Positions 1 through 8,108 of a stretch of DNA of 16,208 nucleotides are shown here, in pieces (position 1 is the stretch's first letter; each line of letters begins with the position of its first letter). The stretch is from NCBI GenBank assembly GCA_004335835.1, contig RWJK01000123.1:1-16208 (forward strand), written 5' to 3'. Below the pieces are notes generated by a model. That model was not told where the DNA came from, made no database searches, and saw only the letters and a list, made by a program, of their open reading frames with translations. The stretch comes from Scenedesmus sp. ARA3 (lineage: Eukaryota; Chlorophyta; Chlorophyceae; Sphaeropleales; Scenedesmaceae). A program made the position numbers and the translations under genes.

Positions 1-1505
1 GCGCGCCCCGGCCGCGGCCGTTGCCTCTGTAGGCGCCGGCTACACCACCGGCTACTACGCCGCCTGCTGCTCCACTGCGGAAGGAGCTGCGCCGAGGAGC
101 ACCCTGTAGGTTGGCGGGTTGGCGTTGGGTCGCAGGTGACGGGCAGCAGCAGCAGCAGCAGCAGACACAGGCACGTGACGTTGGTATGACATGAAATGCA
201 CGGTGCAAGGATACTACTAGGCTTTATGCACAGTGCACTGCTGCAAAAGGTTATGTGCTAGCACTGCGCAAGGAATCCGCCGCATTTCTGTGCGTACAGT
301 CTGTGGTGATGTGCCAGGAGCACTGCTGCTGTGAGCTGCTGCTGCTGCTGCCAAAAGATATGCAATAGCTGCTCAACAGCCAAGCACACGCAGAGCACTT
401 GCAGCAGGCAGACACTACATGCAGTTGCAAGCAGCTGCAAAGATCTCCAGCTGCGCTGCTTGCCATGAAACACTATTGTGGGTTTGGCTGCTGCTGCAGC
501 TGCTGCTCCTGCTGCTGCAGCTGCTGCTCGTGCTGCTCCCAAAAGAGATGCTGTCGTCTGCTGCACCTGCTGTGGCGTGCAGCAGTGACTGACGAGCAAC
601 ACTGGCACTTGCTGACTGGTAGTCATTTGAGACACCTGCACTGCGCAGCTGATATTGATAGGTACAGCCGCATGTGTCGCTGCGGTGCTGCACATCTGGC
701 GGCGCGCCCGCTGCTGCTGCCAGAACTGCTGCTGCATGATCGCCTGCATACTGGCTGTGAGATCCCGGCATCCTAGCTGCAGCCGATGCATCCCAGCTCG
801 CTGCCTCCAGTATTGTGCCATAGCTGCAGCTGCTCAGAGGTGGCACAGCGCCCTGTTGCTGTGCTTTGCTTGATCCACATACAATCTCCAGCAGCTGCTG
901 CAGTACACCTCGGTGAACTGCACTGCGGTCAGCACAGCCCTGGCCTGCCTGCTGCGCAGCTGGCCACTCTGGCAGCTGCACGTGGCTTGCAAATGCCTAG
1001 TTGAACTGCTGGCTGCGTCCTGCAAGCACCTGTGGGGCTGAGCCCTCGGGCCCTGTGACGTTGATTGCCTTGGTGCGACCATCAGTGCCCTCCTCGACAT
1101 CATACTCCACCTCCTCGCCTTCTCGAAGGCTGCGGAAGCCCTCCGCCTGTATGCTGGTCTGCAAGACACAAACAAGCGGGCTGAGAACCTTGCTGCGCAG
1201 GTGTCCAACGCTGCCCGACAGCCAGCGCGCTGCTACAGCTGATCCAGTGATGGCGCCCTGCTGCGAGACCCTGGAGAATCCGCTTGAACCACTTTAAGTT
1301 TGATACTATTTCGGCTAATTATGCGCTCAATCCAAGCCTAGATCTAACGCCAGAGGTGCCTTGCACATTCGGAACAGACCTGGTGGACAAACAGGTCCTC
1401 GCCAGAGTCAGCTGGAGTCACAAAGCCGAAGCCTTTCGTGGCATTGAACCATTTTACGACCCCTTTGTGGCGAGTTGGGGCAGACGCAGGGGCCTCGTCC
1501 CCCAT
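1..1505 (-). CDS. Cold-shock-domain RNA-binding protein, NAB1-like (5' part, runs off window)
   Basis: Three exons on the minus strand: 1505-1380 (42 codons), 1158-1030 (43 codons) and 103 to beyond position 1, all joined in phase 0 with GT-AG borders. The ATG at 1505 lies in a GCC-ATG-GG context. Exon 1 holds the RNP1-like motif KGFGFV and the RNP2-like motif DLFVHQ after [10 protein letters not shown]. Exon 2 continues [19 protein letters not shown] and ends [12 protein letters not shown], completing a full cold-shock domain (about residues 13-80). Exon 3 opens [11 protein letters not shown] and turns into a Gly/Arg/Ala-rich segment ending RGNGRGRG at the window edge. Such proteins bind single-stranded RNA and act in translation control or as RNA chaperones. 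The CSD followed by an RGG-like linker resembles Chlamydomonas NAB1, a repressor of light-harvesting mRNAs that has an RRM further on; whether an RRM follows here cannot be seen. Zinc-knuckle glycine-rich CSPs of plants are the alternative. Confidence 0.92.
104..1029 (-). other. Intron 2 of the cold-shock-domain gene
   Basis: This 926-base stretch lies between exon 2 (donor CCACAG|GTGC at 1030/1029) and exon 3 (acceptor CTACAG|GGTG at 104/103). It is dominated by CTG/CAG-type simple sequence, notably 485-540 and the tract at 144-164. All long open frames here are low-complexity Cys/Ser/Gln/Ala strings caused by the trinucleotide runs, with no recognisable domain. I see no gene nested in it. 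Confidence 0.8.
144..164 (-). repeat. (CAG)7 tract, CTG in the sense of the host gene
   Basis: Seven CAG units on the plus strand read as (CTG)7 on the transcribed minus strand. The tract ends about 38 bases before the exon 3 acceptor of the cold-shock gene, where a branch point or pyrimidine-rich stretch would be expected. Confidence 0.9.
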
Positions 1506-2330
1506 GGCGCTGCTGCCCGGCGTTACAGGGAGGAACAGGCTCCGGGAGCAGAGCTTGAGGGCACAGCAGAGCTCAGTTCCACCGCGTCTGCAGCGCTGGC
1601 TATGCTCAGAGGCTGCAGATCCGTATGACACATGTAACACCCAGAAAAATTCCGATCAGGCGCGGCTCATCGATCAGATCGTGAGCTTCAAGAGCGTCCA
1701 TTCTTTTTAGATTCAAAGTTTAAAGCCTGATTGGCCTGCGTTTGCCTTGAAATCTAAAGTGAAGTTACCCAGTGACAATGTTCACAGTGAGCAGAACTGA
1801 GGCTGTACGCCTGGCACGACTGCAGCTTACAAGATCAATTCAAAGATCTTGAACAACTAGTCGCTGACAACAAAGACAACATGCTCATCATACGTGAACA
1901 AACCAGCAATTCGCGCGCAGTGCTCCGCATGCAGCAGTCAAGGGGCCAGTGAGCCTGCTACATCCAGCATGTTGCATGCTATGATGCTCAGAAAGCAAAC
2001 AAACACGTGGCAGCTGTGCTGTGCCCCTTGCCCTGCAACACTGCTCTGTCCTGCCTGTGCCCCAGCATTGCTGCCTCACCATGGAGATGTGCATACTTTC
2101 ACACTGCTGATGACTTGACCACCAACCCAGTGGAGGTTGCACAGTGCATGATGTTGTCACACATGATGCAGCAGTCTGCCTTGCACAAAGTAAGAATGGC
2201 ATGCGCATCACAAGCAGTGCACTGCCACAGCACAGTTTATGTTTAACACGTGGCCAATAGAGAGGCAATAATAGTCGTAGTTTCCGCTCCGTACGGGGCG
2301 CGGTTGCCGATGCCAATGACAAGGTATGGC
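1506..2330. other. Upstream region of the cold-shock gene and spacer to the DUF155 gene
   Basis: No supported gene. The part next to 1505 must hold the 5' UTR and promoter of the minus-strand cold-shock gene. An ATTGG at 1730-1734 reads CCAAT on the minus strand, about 225 bases upstream of the ATG, and an AT-rich TTTAAA lies near 1718-1724. Between 1640 and 1860 the composition is less CTG-rich than elsewhere. A small inverted repeat (CAAGATC/GATCTTG) occurs at 1830-1851. The longest open frame (minus, 1888-2775) is a low-complexity Cys/Ser-rich string and is not believed. Promoter elements are only suggestive. Confidence 0.55.
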
Positions 2331-2363
2331 TTACAAGAAGACTATTATTATTAACACGTGGCC
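2243..2363. repeat. Compact element: direct repeats around an inverted repeat
   Basis: TTAACACGTGGCC occurs exactly at 2243-2255 and 2351-2363. Inside these direct repeats, AATAATAGTC (2267-2276) and its exact reverse complement GACTATTATT (2340-2349) form an inverted pair with a 63-base loop. The loop contains the palindrome CCGTACGG (2289-2296). CACGTG is also a G-box core. The arrangement recalls a tiny non-autonomous element or a structured 3' end, but no family is recognised. Confidence 0.5.
2331..2335 (-). terminator. Putative polyadenylation signal TGTAA of the DUF155 gene
   Basis: TTACA on the plus strand is TGTAA on the minus strand, the common green-algal poly(A) signal. It is the first one found downstream of the stop at 2928, which would give a 3' UTR of about 600 bases that includes the two extra stop-codon copies at 2814 and 2714. 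Another TGTAA lies at 1827-1831. Confidence 0.4.
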
Positions 2364-2713
2364 GTGCAGCAGACGATGCGCAACATGCAAGGCTGCTGAC
2401 GTGCATGCAACGCTTGCACAGACACACTATGGCGCATGTAAACACCAGAGCAACATTCACTCCGCAAGCGCTGCAGCAGCTATGCTGCCGGCAGCGTGCG
2501 CAGCAAGGCGCATCCTGCTGCAGCCAGACCTGGCCGCTTTGTTTGGAGGGCGCTCGCGCTGCTGTCCATGGACAGCACTGGCCAGTGCCACCAGCACACC
2601 ATGATGTCATGGTGTGACTGATGAGTGGGTGGTGGTGTACGCTGCGTGCCAGCTGGCCTCTGCATGCCCTGACTGCTGCCCAGAACAGTCTACCCGCTCT
2701 GGCCTGCCGGCAC

Positions 2714-2912
2714 TTATTCGTCGCCCACCAGGCGGAAGAGCCCCAGCACCTCCAGCAGCTGCAAGCCGTGGCCATGTCAATCAGCAGCCGCCATGTTTGC
2801 TGTTGGTTTTCAATTACTCGCTGCCCACCAGCCCAAACAGCCCCAGCACCTCCAGCAGCTGCTAGCCTGGACTATGCCGAGCAGCAGCTCGCCCATGTAC
2901 TCGTTGCCCACC
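2714..2912 (-). repeat. Extra copies of the C-terminal coding end and stop codon of the DUF155 gene
   Basis: The real gene ends LLEVLGLFGLVGNE-stop at 2928. Downstream on the same strand the same segment returns at 2858-2814 (LLEVLGLFGLVGSE-stop) and at 2758-2714 (LLEVLGLFRLVGDE-stop), each exactly 15 codons including the stop and each directly preceded by AG. A shorter fragment covering VGNE lies at 2899-2912. The stop-to-stop spacings are 114 and 100 bases. Substitutions are mostly conservative or silent. Confidence 0.85.
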
Positions 2913-2927
2913 TACTCTGCACCCCGT

Positions 2928-5900
2928 CTACTCGTTGCCCACCAGCCCGAACAGCCCCAGCACCTCCAGCAGCCCGACCACCACCTCCACCATGATGAGG
3001 TAGATCACGATCCACTCCAGCCGCGCGCTGTGGTGGTTGTTCTGGTGGTCGCGCAGCATGTCCAGCATCTCCTGCAGCACCTGCGGCATGAGTCAAGCAT
3101 GTTGGTTAAATGCTTGGTGATTGCATGTCTGCAGATGAAGAGGTGTCCAGCATCTCCTGCAGCACCTGCGGCAGCAGCAGCATGCAGCAGGCTGACAACC
3201 GTCAGACAGATGCAGAGGTGTGCAGCATCTCCTGCAGCACCTGCAGGCGGCATCAACCAAGCATGCAGCAGCCCGACAGCAATCAGGCAATTGCCTGCCT
3301 GCAAAGGTGTTGTCAAAGGCAGCGCTGCATGCGGCTGCACGCTGACTCACCGCAAAGCGCGCGTTGAGCACCCCTACACTGTCAGGCAGGTCAGGTATTA
3401 ACACTCCGCATCCGTTCCGAAGCAGCATGCAACTCACCGCGAAGCGCGCGTTGAGCACCTCTACACTGTCAGGCAGGTCAGCTGTTCAAACTCCGCATCC
3501 GTCCCAACGCTGCACGCTGACTCACCGCGAAGCGCGCGTTGAGCACCTCCACGCGCTGCTCCAGCTCCAGGTACTCGCAAATGCGCTCGTACAGCGCCTG
3601 GAAGGAGTCCGGGGCCCGCCAGAAGAACTCCGGCGTGTCCAGCACGCTGCTCAGCAGGTTGACGGCCGCCTTCTGGATGAACACCTGCCAACACGTGTGA
3701 AGGTGCAGCAGATTCAGCAGTGAGGCGACAGGCATAGCAGTTGCACCAGGGCGGCACGCTGCTCAGCAGGTTGACGGCCGCCTTTTGAATGAATACCTGA
3801 AAAGGTGCGTGTGTATAACAAGCACAGCAATGAGGCAATACTTGGATACGACTGTTGAACAGGTGCACCAGGGCGGCACGCTGCTCAGCAGGTTCACGCC
3901 CGCCTTCTGGATGAACACCTGCCAACATGTGGTGTACAAACAAACACAGCAATGAGGCAAACTTAATTTTGTTGAACAGGCACACCACACGCTGCTGCGC
4001 TGCTGCTGCGACACACAGTGTACATTGCAGCCACCTGCTGTCACACCTGCCAGCCGCCCCACCTGGCTGATGAGGTTGGCGGTGATGCTGCTGCTGCTGC
4101 TAAAGAAAAATCTCCTGCTATACTACCTTCTGCTCCATCACCCACCTTGCTGATGAGCCAAGCTGGATGGTCTCTGGCGACAGCGCTACCTTGCCGGATG
4201 CTGCTGCTGCTGCAACACACATTCTACACCGCAGCCACTGCTGCCGCCTCACCTTGCCGATGAGCTTGGCGATCGTCTCCGGCGACAACGCCACCTTGCC
4301 GGATGCCGCCAGGCTCTCAGGCAAGTGCTTTGTTTCCACCACCATCGCGCTCACGCGCCGCTCGTGCAGCGAGAGCTTCGTGGACTGCGCCAGCGCGTAG
4401 CTAATGGCCAGCTTCACCTGCAGAAATTCAAATTTAAATCGAACAACAGGTGCTGAACAATGTACGGCGACAGGCATCCAGTGTGTAGGCGTGTGAGCAG
4501 CCAAGGTGCCAGCGGACAGCTGATGGTAAGCTTCACCTGCAGTCACGAAACGGCACGGCGAACACGTCTGAGCAAACACGTGTCGGCGGTGTGGGTGCGC
4601 CAGCGTGTAGCTGTGATGGCAAGCTTAACCTGCAGTCACGGAACGGCACGGCAAACACATCTGAGCAAACACATGTTGGCAGTGTGGGTCTGGTGGCAGG
4701 CTTCACCTGCAAGAGTGCGGCAACAGGCATATGCAAGTATGTGTATGTGTGATGCACAAGCAGCAGAAGTGCGCCAGTGCGTAGGCCTCAGAGTCACAGC
4801 CCGAGCTGAGCTGCTTGCAGCTTCCTATCTTACCAGGTGTCTGTGGTGGCGTGTGCCGCATGAACACACCGTGTAACCCCTCTATCTCTATCTATCTAGT
4901 GCGTAGCTGAAGGTCAGCTTCACCTGCAATGCGGAGTGCGGGGTAACAATGGTTGCTGCGGGGCTACCACGGGTGCTGGTATAATGTCATCCTGTGCAGG
5001 CCGAGCTGACCAATGCTAGGTGTGTAGAGCACGTGACGGCAAGAGTGCTGAGCACCAAGCTTGCGCGCGGTGCTGGCTTGACGTGCAGCACAACGCAAGA
5101 GCCCTTTCATGCAAGCCCCTTGAGCGTGCCATGAGGAGTAAAGCAGCGGCAGCTGTGCTCTGTGGAACAAGGGAACCCGCACCCAAACCTCGGACCCACC
5201 TGGTGGTCCTTGGCTGCCTTCTTGTGAAGTGTGACGGTGTCATTTTGGATGTGTGGCTTCTCCAAGGAGCTGTAGTTGAACTCAAACTGGCAGGCGTGGC
5301 AAACATGAAAGTGCGCGCGCGAGACAGGGACAGCACAAGGTAAGCAGTGAAGCTGGGAAGACCAACCCCAGGCAGGAAGCATGTAGCTGATCTCAGACCG
5401 TCAGGCGATGGCGCTGGTGAGGCACTGGCAACACGGGTGCACGTGCTGTGTGTTCTTGCAGCAAGCCGGCACAACAATGTAACCTGCTGCTGCTGCTGCT
5501 GCTGCTGCAGCCCTCCAAATCAGCCTACCTGGTCCACCTCCAGTTCTTCACTGTCCACAGGCTGGTTAGCTGCCTGGTGCGCGATCGTGCGCATCACGGC
5601 AGCCTCCTGCAGGCACAGCCAGCCAGCAGCAGCAGCAGCAGCAGCACGTGAGTGGCCGCACAGCCGCAGCACTGCAGCCCATGCCGCCAGCCAGCCTGCG
5701 CGTATGATATAGCTGATCCGATCACAGCACATTCTGGCATGCAAGCTCCCACACCAGCGACACCCACAAGCACGCTACAAACATCTGCATGGCAACGCAC
5801 CAGGGCTGCAGCAACCATGTAATAACCGCACCTGCGCACTGTCCAGGCCCCAGCATGCCACCACGCCATAGTCAAAGAAGAAAAGGTCTCCCCCAGGGGC

Positions 5901-8108
5901 ATCATCACTGGCTGCGCTTGCAGGAAAGCAGGCACATGCAGCAGTGGTTGGAGGTCAATGGGTGCGCACCTTGCTGCTGCAGCAGTGTTGCAGGCAACAT
6001 GGTAGAATGGCTGTTCCTACTCCGGGCTCTGTACAGTGCTGCATGCTGTGCGTTGCAAGCATTTGAGTACTATTGAAGAGCCGGCAGCCACATGTGACAC
6101 CAACTGCATGGGCATGTGCGGTGAGTCGCGCACCTGCAAAGTACTCTACGTAGAACACATCCGGGTACGACTTGATGGCGCTTGCAGGAAAGCTGGCTCG
6201 CAGCACCTGCAGCAAGCAGTGCAGCGGGACAGTGGCAAGTGCAGCACACACAGGTCAGCGGTTTAGATGAAAACAGCGGCACACATACATCCCCAAAGCC
6301 GCATGTGTTGCTACATGAGTAATGGAACATGACCTTTGCGCAAACAGCAGCCAAAGGCGCTGACAACAGCAATGTACTGCCCCACACATCGTGGCTTTGT
6401 CACCACCAACCACCCGGCAGTCCAGCACACCCGCAGCCACCAACTGAGCAGCAGTACGGCTGCATAAGGTACATCACAGTCGCTGTGCACTCCAGCAACT
6501 GTACGTGGAGCTGTAACACGTGGGCCAACTGCCCATATCAGTGCACGCGCATGTGCCATACCACGCACCGAGCCCAACACACCAGCAGCCATGCAAAAGA
6601 AGCAGCAACACAGCTGCTTATATCAGTGCGCACGCACGTGCCACCACTGCGCACCAACTGCCCGACACACCAGCACCCATGCATCGAAAGCAGCAGTACA
6701 GCTGCACATAACAGTGCACACAAAAGAAATTTTAGAAACTATTGCATGTGCCGCACCTCATCCAGCTTCTTCCTGTCGAAGCTGTCGCCAGGGCAGTACA
6801 GCGTGATGCGGCCGCGCTGCTGCCGCGCCCGCGATGCATCCAGGTCCTGAAACATGCCTGCCGGGCAGCAGCGGCGTTGCACACAGGATGCAGCATGCGG
6901 ACCTGGGGGCATCGCCCTACCCAACCTGTGCATAATCACCCCAGGACAGCAGGCTGCAGAGCACAGCAGTGCCTGCCACAGCAACCCAGCTAGCACAGCT
7001 GCCACTGAGGAAAGCCGCAGCAGGTGACTGCTGGTGGTGGTGGTGGTGGTGCTGCGTCGCCTGCAGCTGCCTACCTGGTGCGATGGTGAGTGCGGTGAAG
7101 TCATCGCCTGTCGCTAGCGATGACAGAGATTCGCCTGAGCAGCAGAAGCACAGAATGCCGCCGCAGCAGCTGTCAACAAGCAGTGATGAGCTTGGAGTGC
7201 TTTTAATTGGTGCTGCTGAAACTTGAATTACCACACCACACCGTGTACTAAAAGGTGTATGTTTCCGCTGTTATTGACGTGCCACAAGTCAGGACGGCTA
7301 CTGTGCCGATCGACTTGTGCTTGGTGCAGCAGCACGGGAGGCAGGCAGTGCCACGCAAGGCGATGCTCATCACGCCCACTGCTCTGCTGCAATTTCAAAC
7401 CAAGTACTATAGCGCTCTGCTGCAAGCTTGATCAAGTACTGCATCAGTCCTGCAAGCAAAACATAACTGCTGTGCTCACCATGCAGCGCCTCCAGCGATG
7501 CTGACAATGAGTCGGGTGCTGCTGCTAGTGCTGCGGCTGCTGCTGCTGCATCCTCATCATCATCCTCAGGCAGAGGCACCCACCTGCAAGCAAGGCACAG
7601 CAGCAGTAGTGATGCGCGTGACACATCATGCAGGATGCATCATGACCTGGAATCATGCGCGGCTTTGTGCCACTGGCTTGCAGGCATATGCAACCTCAGC
7701 TGGAGTGGTTGCTTGTCGTGGCAGGGGCATACAAGTGAGGTCTCACCCGCTCGTTTAAACGGAGCAGCTGTACTTGCTGCATGCACAACGCGTGTACCGA
7801 CAGCACTGCTTGGAGTCCCAGCAACTGCAGCCATGCCAACTTGGCAAGCCACAACCAGAAGCTGCGCCCATCGTTGCTCACTTGTCTTTCTGCCGCAGGT
7901 TCTGTATCTGCTGGCTTGACAGCGACAGCAGCTGCCTGCTGGGCCTGCCGGCTGCCATCTGCCGCACGCCTCGAGCTTCAGGGCCTGGGCTAGTGGTAGG
8001 CCGCCGCATCCAGCGCCCGTCATGATTAGGCGGGCTGGCAGACAGCAGCGGCTGATGCAGCGGGACCAGAGGCCCCTGCTGCCTGCTGCGGTGGTGCTTG
8101 GTGGACAT
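2928..8108 (-). CDS. RMND1/Rmd1/Sif-family (DUF155) membrane protein, 11 exons, 428 aa
   Basis: Exons on the minus strand: 8108-7882, 7583-7480, 7134-7075, 6857-6757, 6206-6134, 5911-5832, 5606-5529, 5286-5200, 4417-4253, 3684-3526, 3080-2928. All borders are GT-AG, phases match, and the sum is 1287 bases. The ATG at 8108 has a good context (GAGGCC-ATG-TCC). The DUF155 core runs from about residue 146: RITLYCPGDSFDRKKLDE, then YPDVFYVEYF, LFFFDYGVVACWGLD (198-212), NDTVTL (256-261), LAISYALAQSTKLSLHE (273-289), VNLLSSVLDTPEFFW (333-347) and VEVLNARF (370-377). A single hydrophobic helix LEWIVIYLIMVEVVVGLLEV (399-418) near the C terminus is the family's membrane anchor. Human RMND1 is a mitochondrial inner-membrane protein supporting mitochondrial translation, and fungal Rmd1/Sif proteins and plant RRG are relatives. 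The basic N terminus and the Asp/Ala-rich stretch near residue 85 are not diagnostic. Exact orthology and organelle are unsettled. Family assignment is firm; the small exon 7134-7075 is the least certain. Confidence 0.93.
3062..3260 (-). repeat. Three tandem copies of the exon 11 acceptor (DUF155 gene)
   Basis: The true last-exon acceptor (CAG|GTGCTGCAGGAGATGCTG, exon start 3080) is repeated upstream in the transcript with exon starts at 3165 and 3240. Each copy keeps CAG|GTGCTGCAGGAGATGCTG before diverging. Spacings are 85 and 75 bases. All three lie within or at the edge of the same intron (3081-3525). Confidence 0.85.
3337..3560 (-). repeat. Three tandem copies of the exon 10 donor (DUF155 gene)
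   Basis: The true exon end reads GTGCTCAACGCGCGCTTCGCG followed by GTGAGT at 3526/3525. Near-identical exon edges with intact GTGAGT donors end at 3438 and 3351, with units of 88 and 87 bases. The units also share the intron flank ACTGTCAGGCAGGTCA and CTCCGCATCCG, so whole units were duplicated rather than the splice sites alone. Confidence 0.88.
3640..3985 (-). repeat. Tandem array of three exon 10 acceptor units (DUF155 gene)
   Basis: The functional exon starts at 3684 (VFIQKAAVNLLSSVLDT). Two further units start at 3796 (VFIQKAAVNLLSSVPPW) and 3918 (VFIQKAGVNLLSSVPPW), spaced 112 and 122 bases, each with an AG before the exon edge. The two intronic copies share extra sequence (CACCAGGGCGGCACGC) that the functional exon lacks, so they are closer to each other. 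The intron flank CAGCAATGAGGCAA also recurs. Confidence 0.9.
4040..4310 (-). repeat. Three copies of the exon 9 donor (DUF155 gene)
   Basis: The true exon 9 end is at 4253 (KLIGK|GTGAGG), preceded by ASGKVALSPETI. A degraded copy of about 55 bases ends at 4146 and still encodes ASGKVALSPETI before a one-base frame change; its donor reads GTGGGT. A third, weaker copy ends at 4063 with donor GTGGGG. Spacings are 107 and 83 bases. Confidence 0.8.
4380..4935 (-). repeat. Five copies of the exon 9 acceptor (DUF155 gene)
   Basis: The functional acceptor gives an exon start at 4417 (CAG|GTGAAGCTGGCC). Copies with CAG before GTGAAG or GTTAAG begin at 4536, 4629, 4706 and 4923. The copy at 4629 reads VKLAIT and the most distal one reads VKLTFSYAL, close to the real VKLAISYAL. 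Spacings are 119, 93, 77 and 217 bases. A further fragment of the edge lies near 4770-4785. Confidence 0.78.
5484..5507 (+). repeat. (CTG)8 tract in an intron of the DUF155 gene
   Basis: Eight CTG units followed by CAG on the plus strand lie near the donor side of the intron between exons 7 and 8 of the minus-strand DUF155 gene, so they read CAG in the transcript. This is an example of the tract lying away from an acceptor. Confidence 0.9.
5624..5644 (-). repeat. (CAG)7 tract, CTG in the sense of the DUF155 gene
   Basis: Seven CAG units on the plus strand read (CTG)7 in the transcript. The tract ends about 17 bases before the exon 7 acceptor at 5607/5606, in the position of the polypyrimidine tract. 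Confidence 0.88.
6535..6720 (-). repeat. Intron-internal tandem repeat, about 85-88 base period
   Basis: Within the intron between exons 4 and 5 of the DUF155 gene (6207-6756), units starting at 6535, 6620 and 6708 share ATATCAGTGC, CACCAGCA, CATGCA and CAGCTGC blocks. Two units are nearly complete and the third is partial. No exon sequence is involved. It shows that tandem duplication of this size also occurs inside introns. Confidence 0.7.

Noticed and set aside
1276..1320. Possible copy of the cold-shock exon 1 (GAACCACTTTAAG against GAACCATTTTACG)
   Set aside because: Similarity covers only about 15 bases with mismatches and includes no splice site; too weak to list with the other border copies.
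1888..2775. Long minus-strand open frame (295 codons)
   Set aside because: Cys/Ser/Ala-rich low-complexity product with no motif, overlapping the 3' UTR of the DUF155 gene and its C-terminal copies in another frame. Open only because the CTG/CAG-rich sequence has few stops.
3640..3985. Repeated VFIQKAAVNLLSSV segments considered as genuinely duplicated coding exons
   Set aside because: Only the unit starting at 3684 continues into LDTPEFFW and the rest of the domain; the other two lose family similarity after about 14 residues and have no matching donor.
3337..4935. Regularly spaced repeats considered as a CRISPR-like array
   Set aside because: Units are partial exon copies with splice sites, spacings vary, repeats are not short identical palindromes, and the DNA is eukaryotic.
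7028..7052. GGT-rich tract considered as a coding repeat or G-quadruplex
   Set aside because: It lies in an intron of the DUF155 gene and has only runs of two G, too weak for a quadruplex claim.
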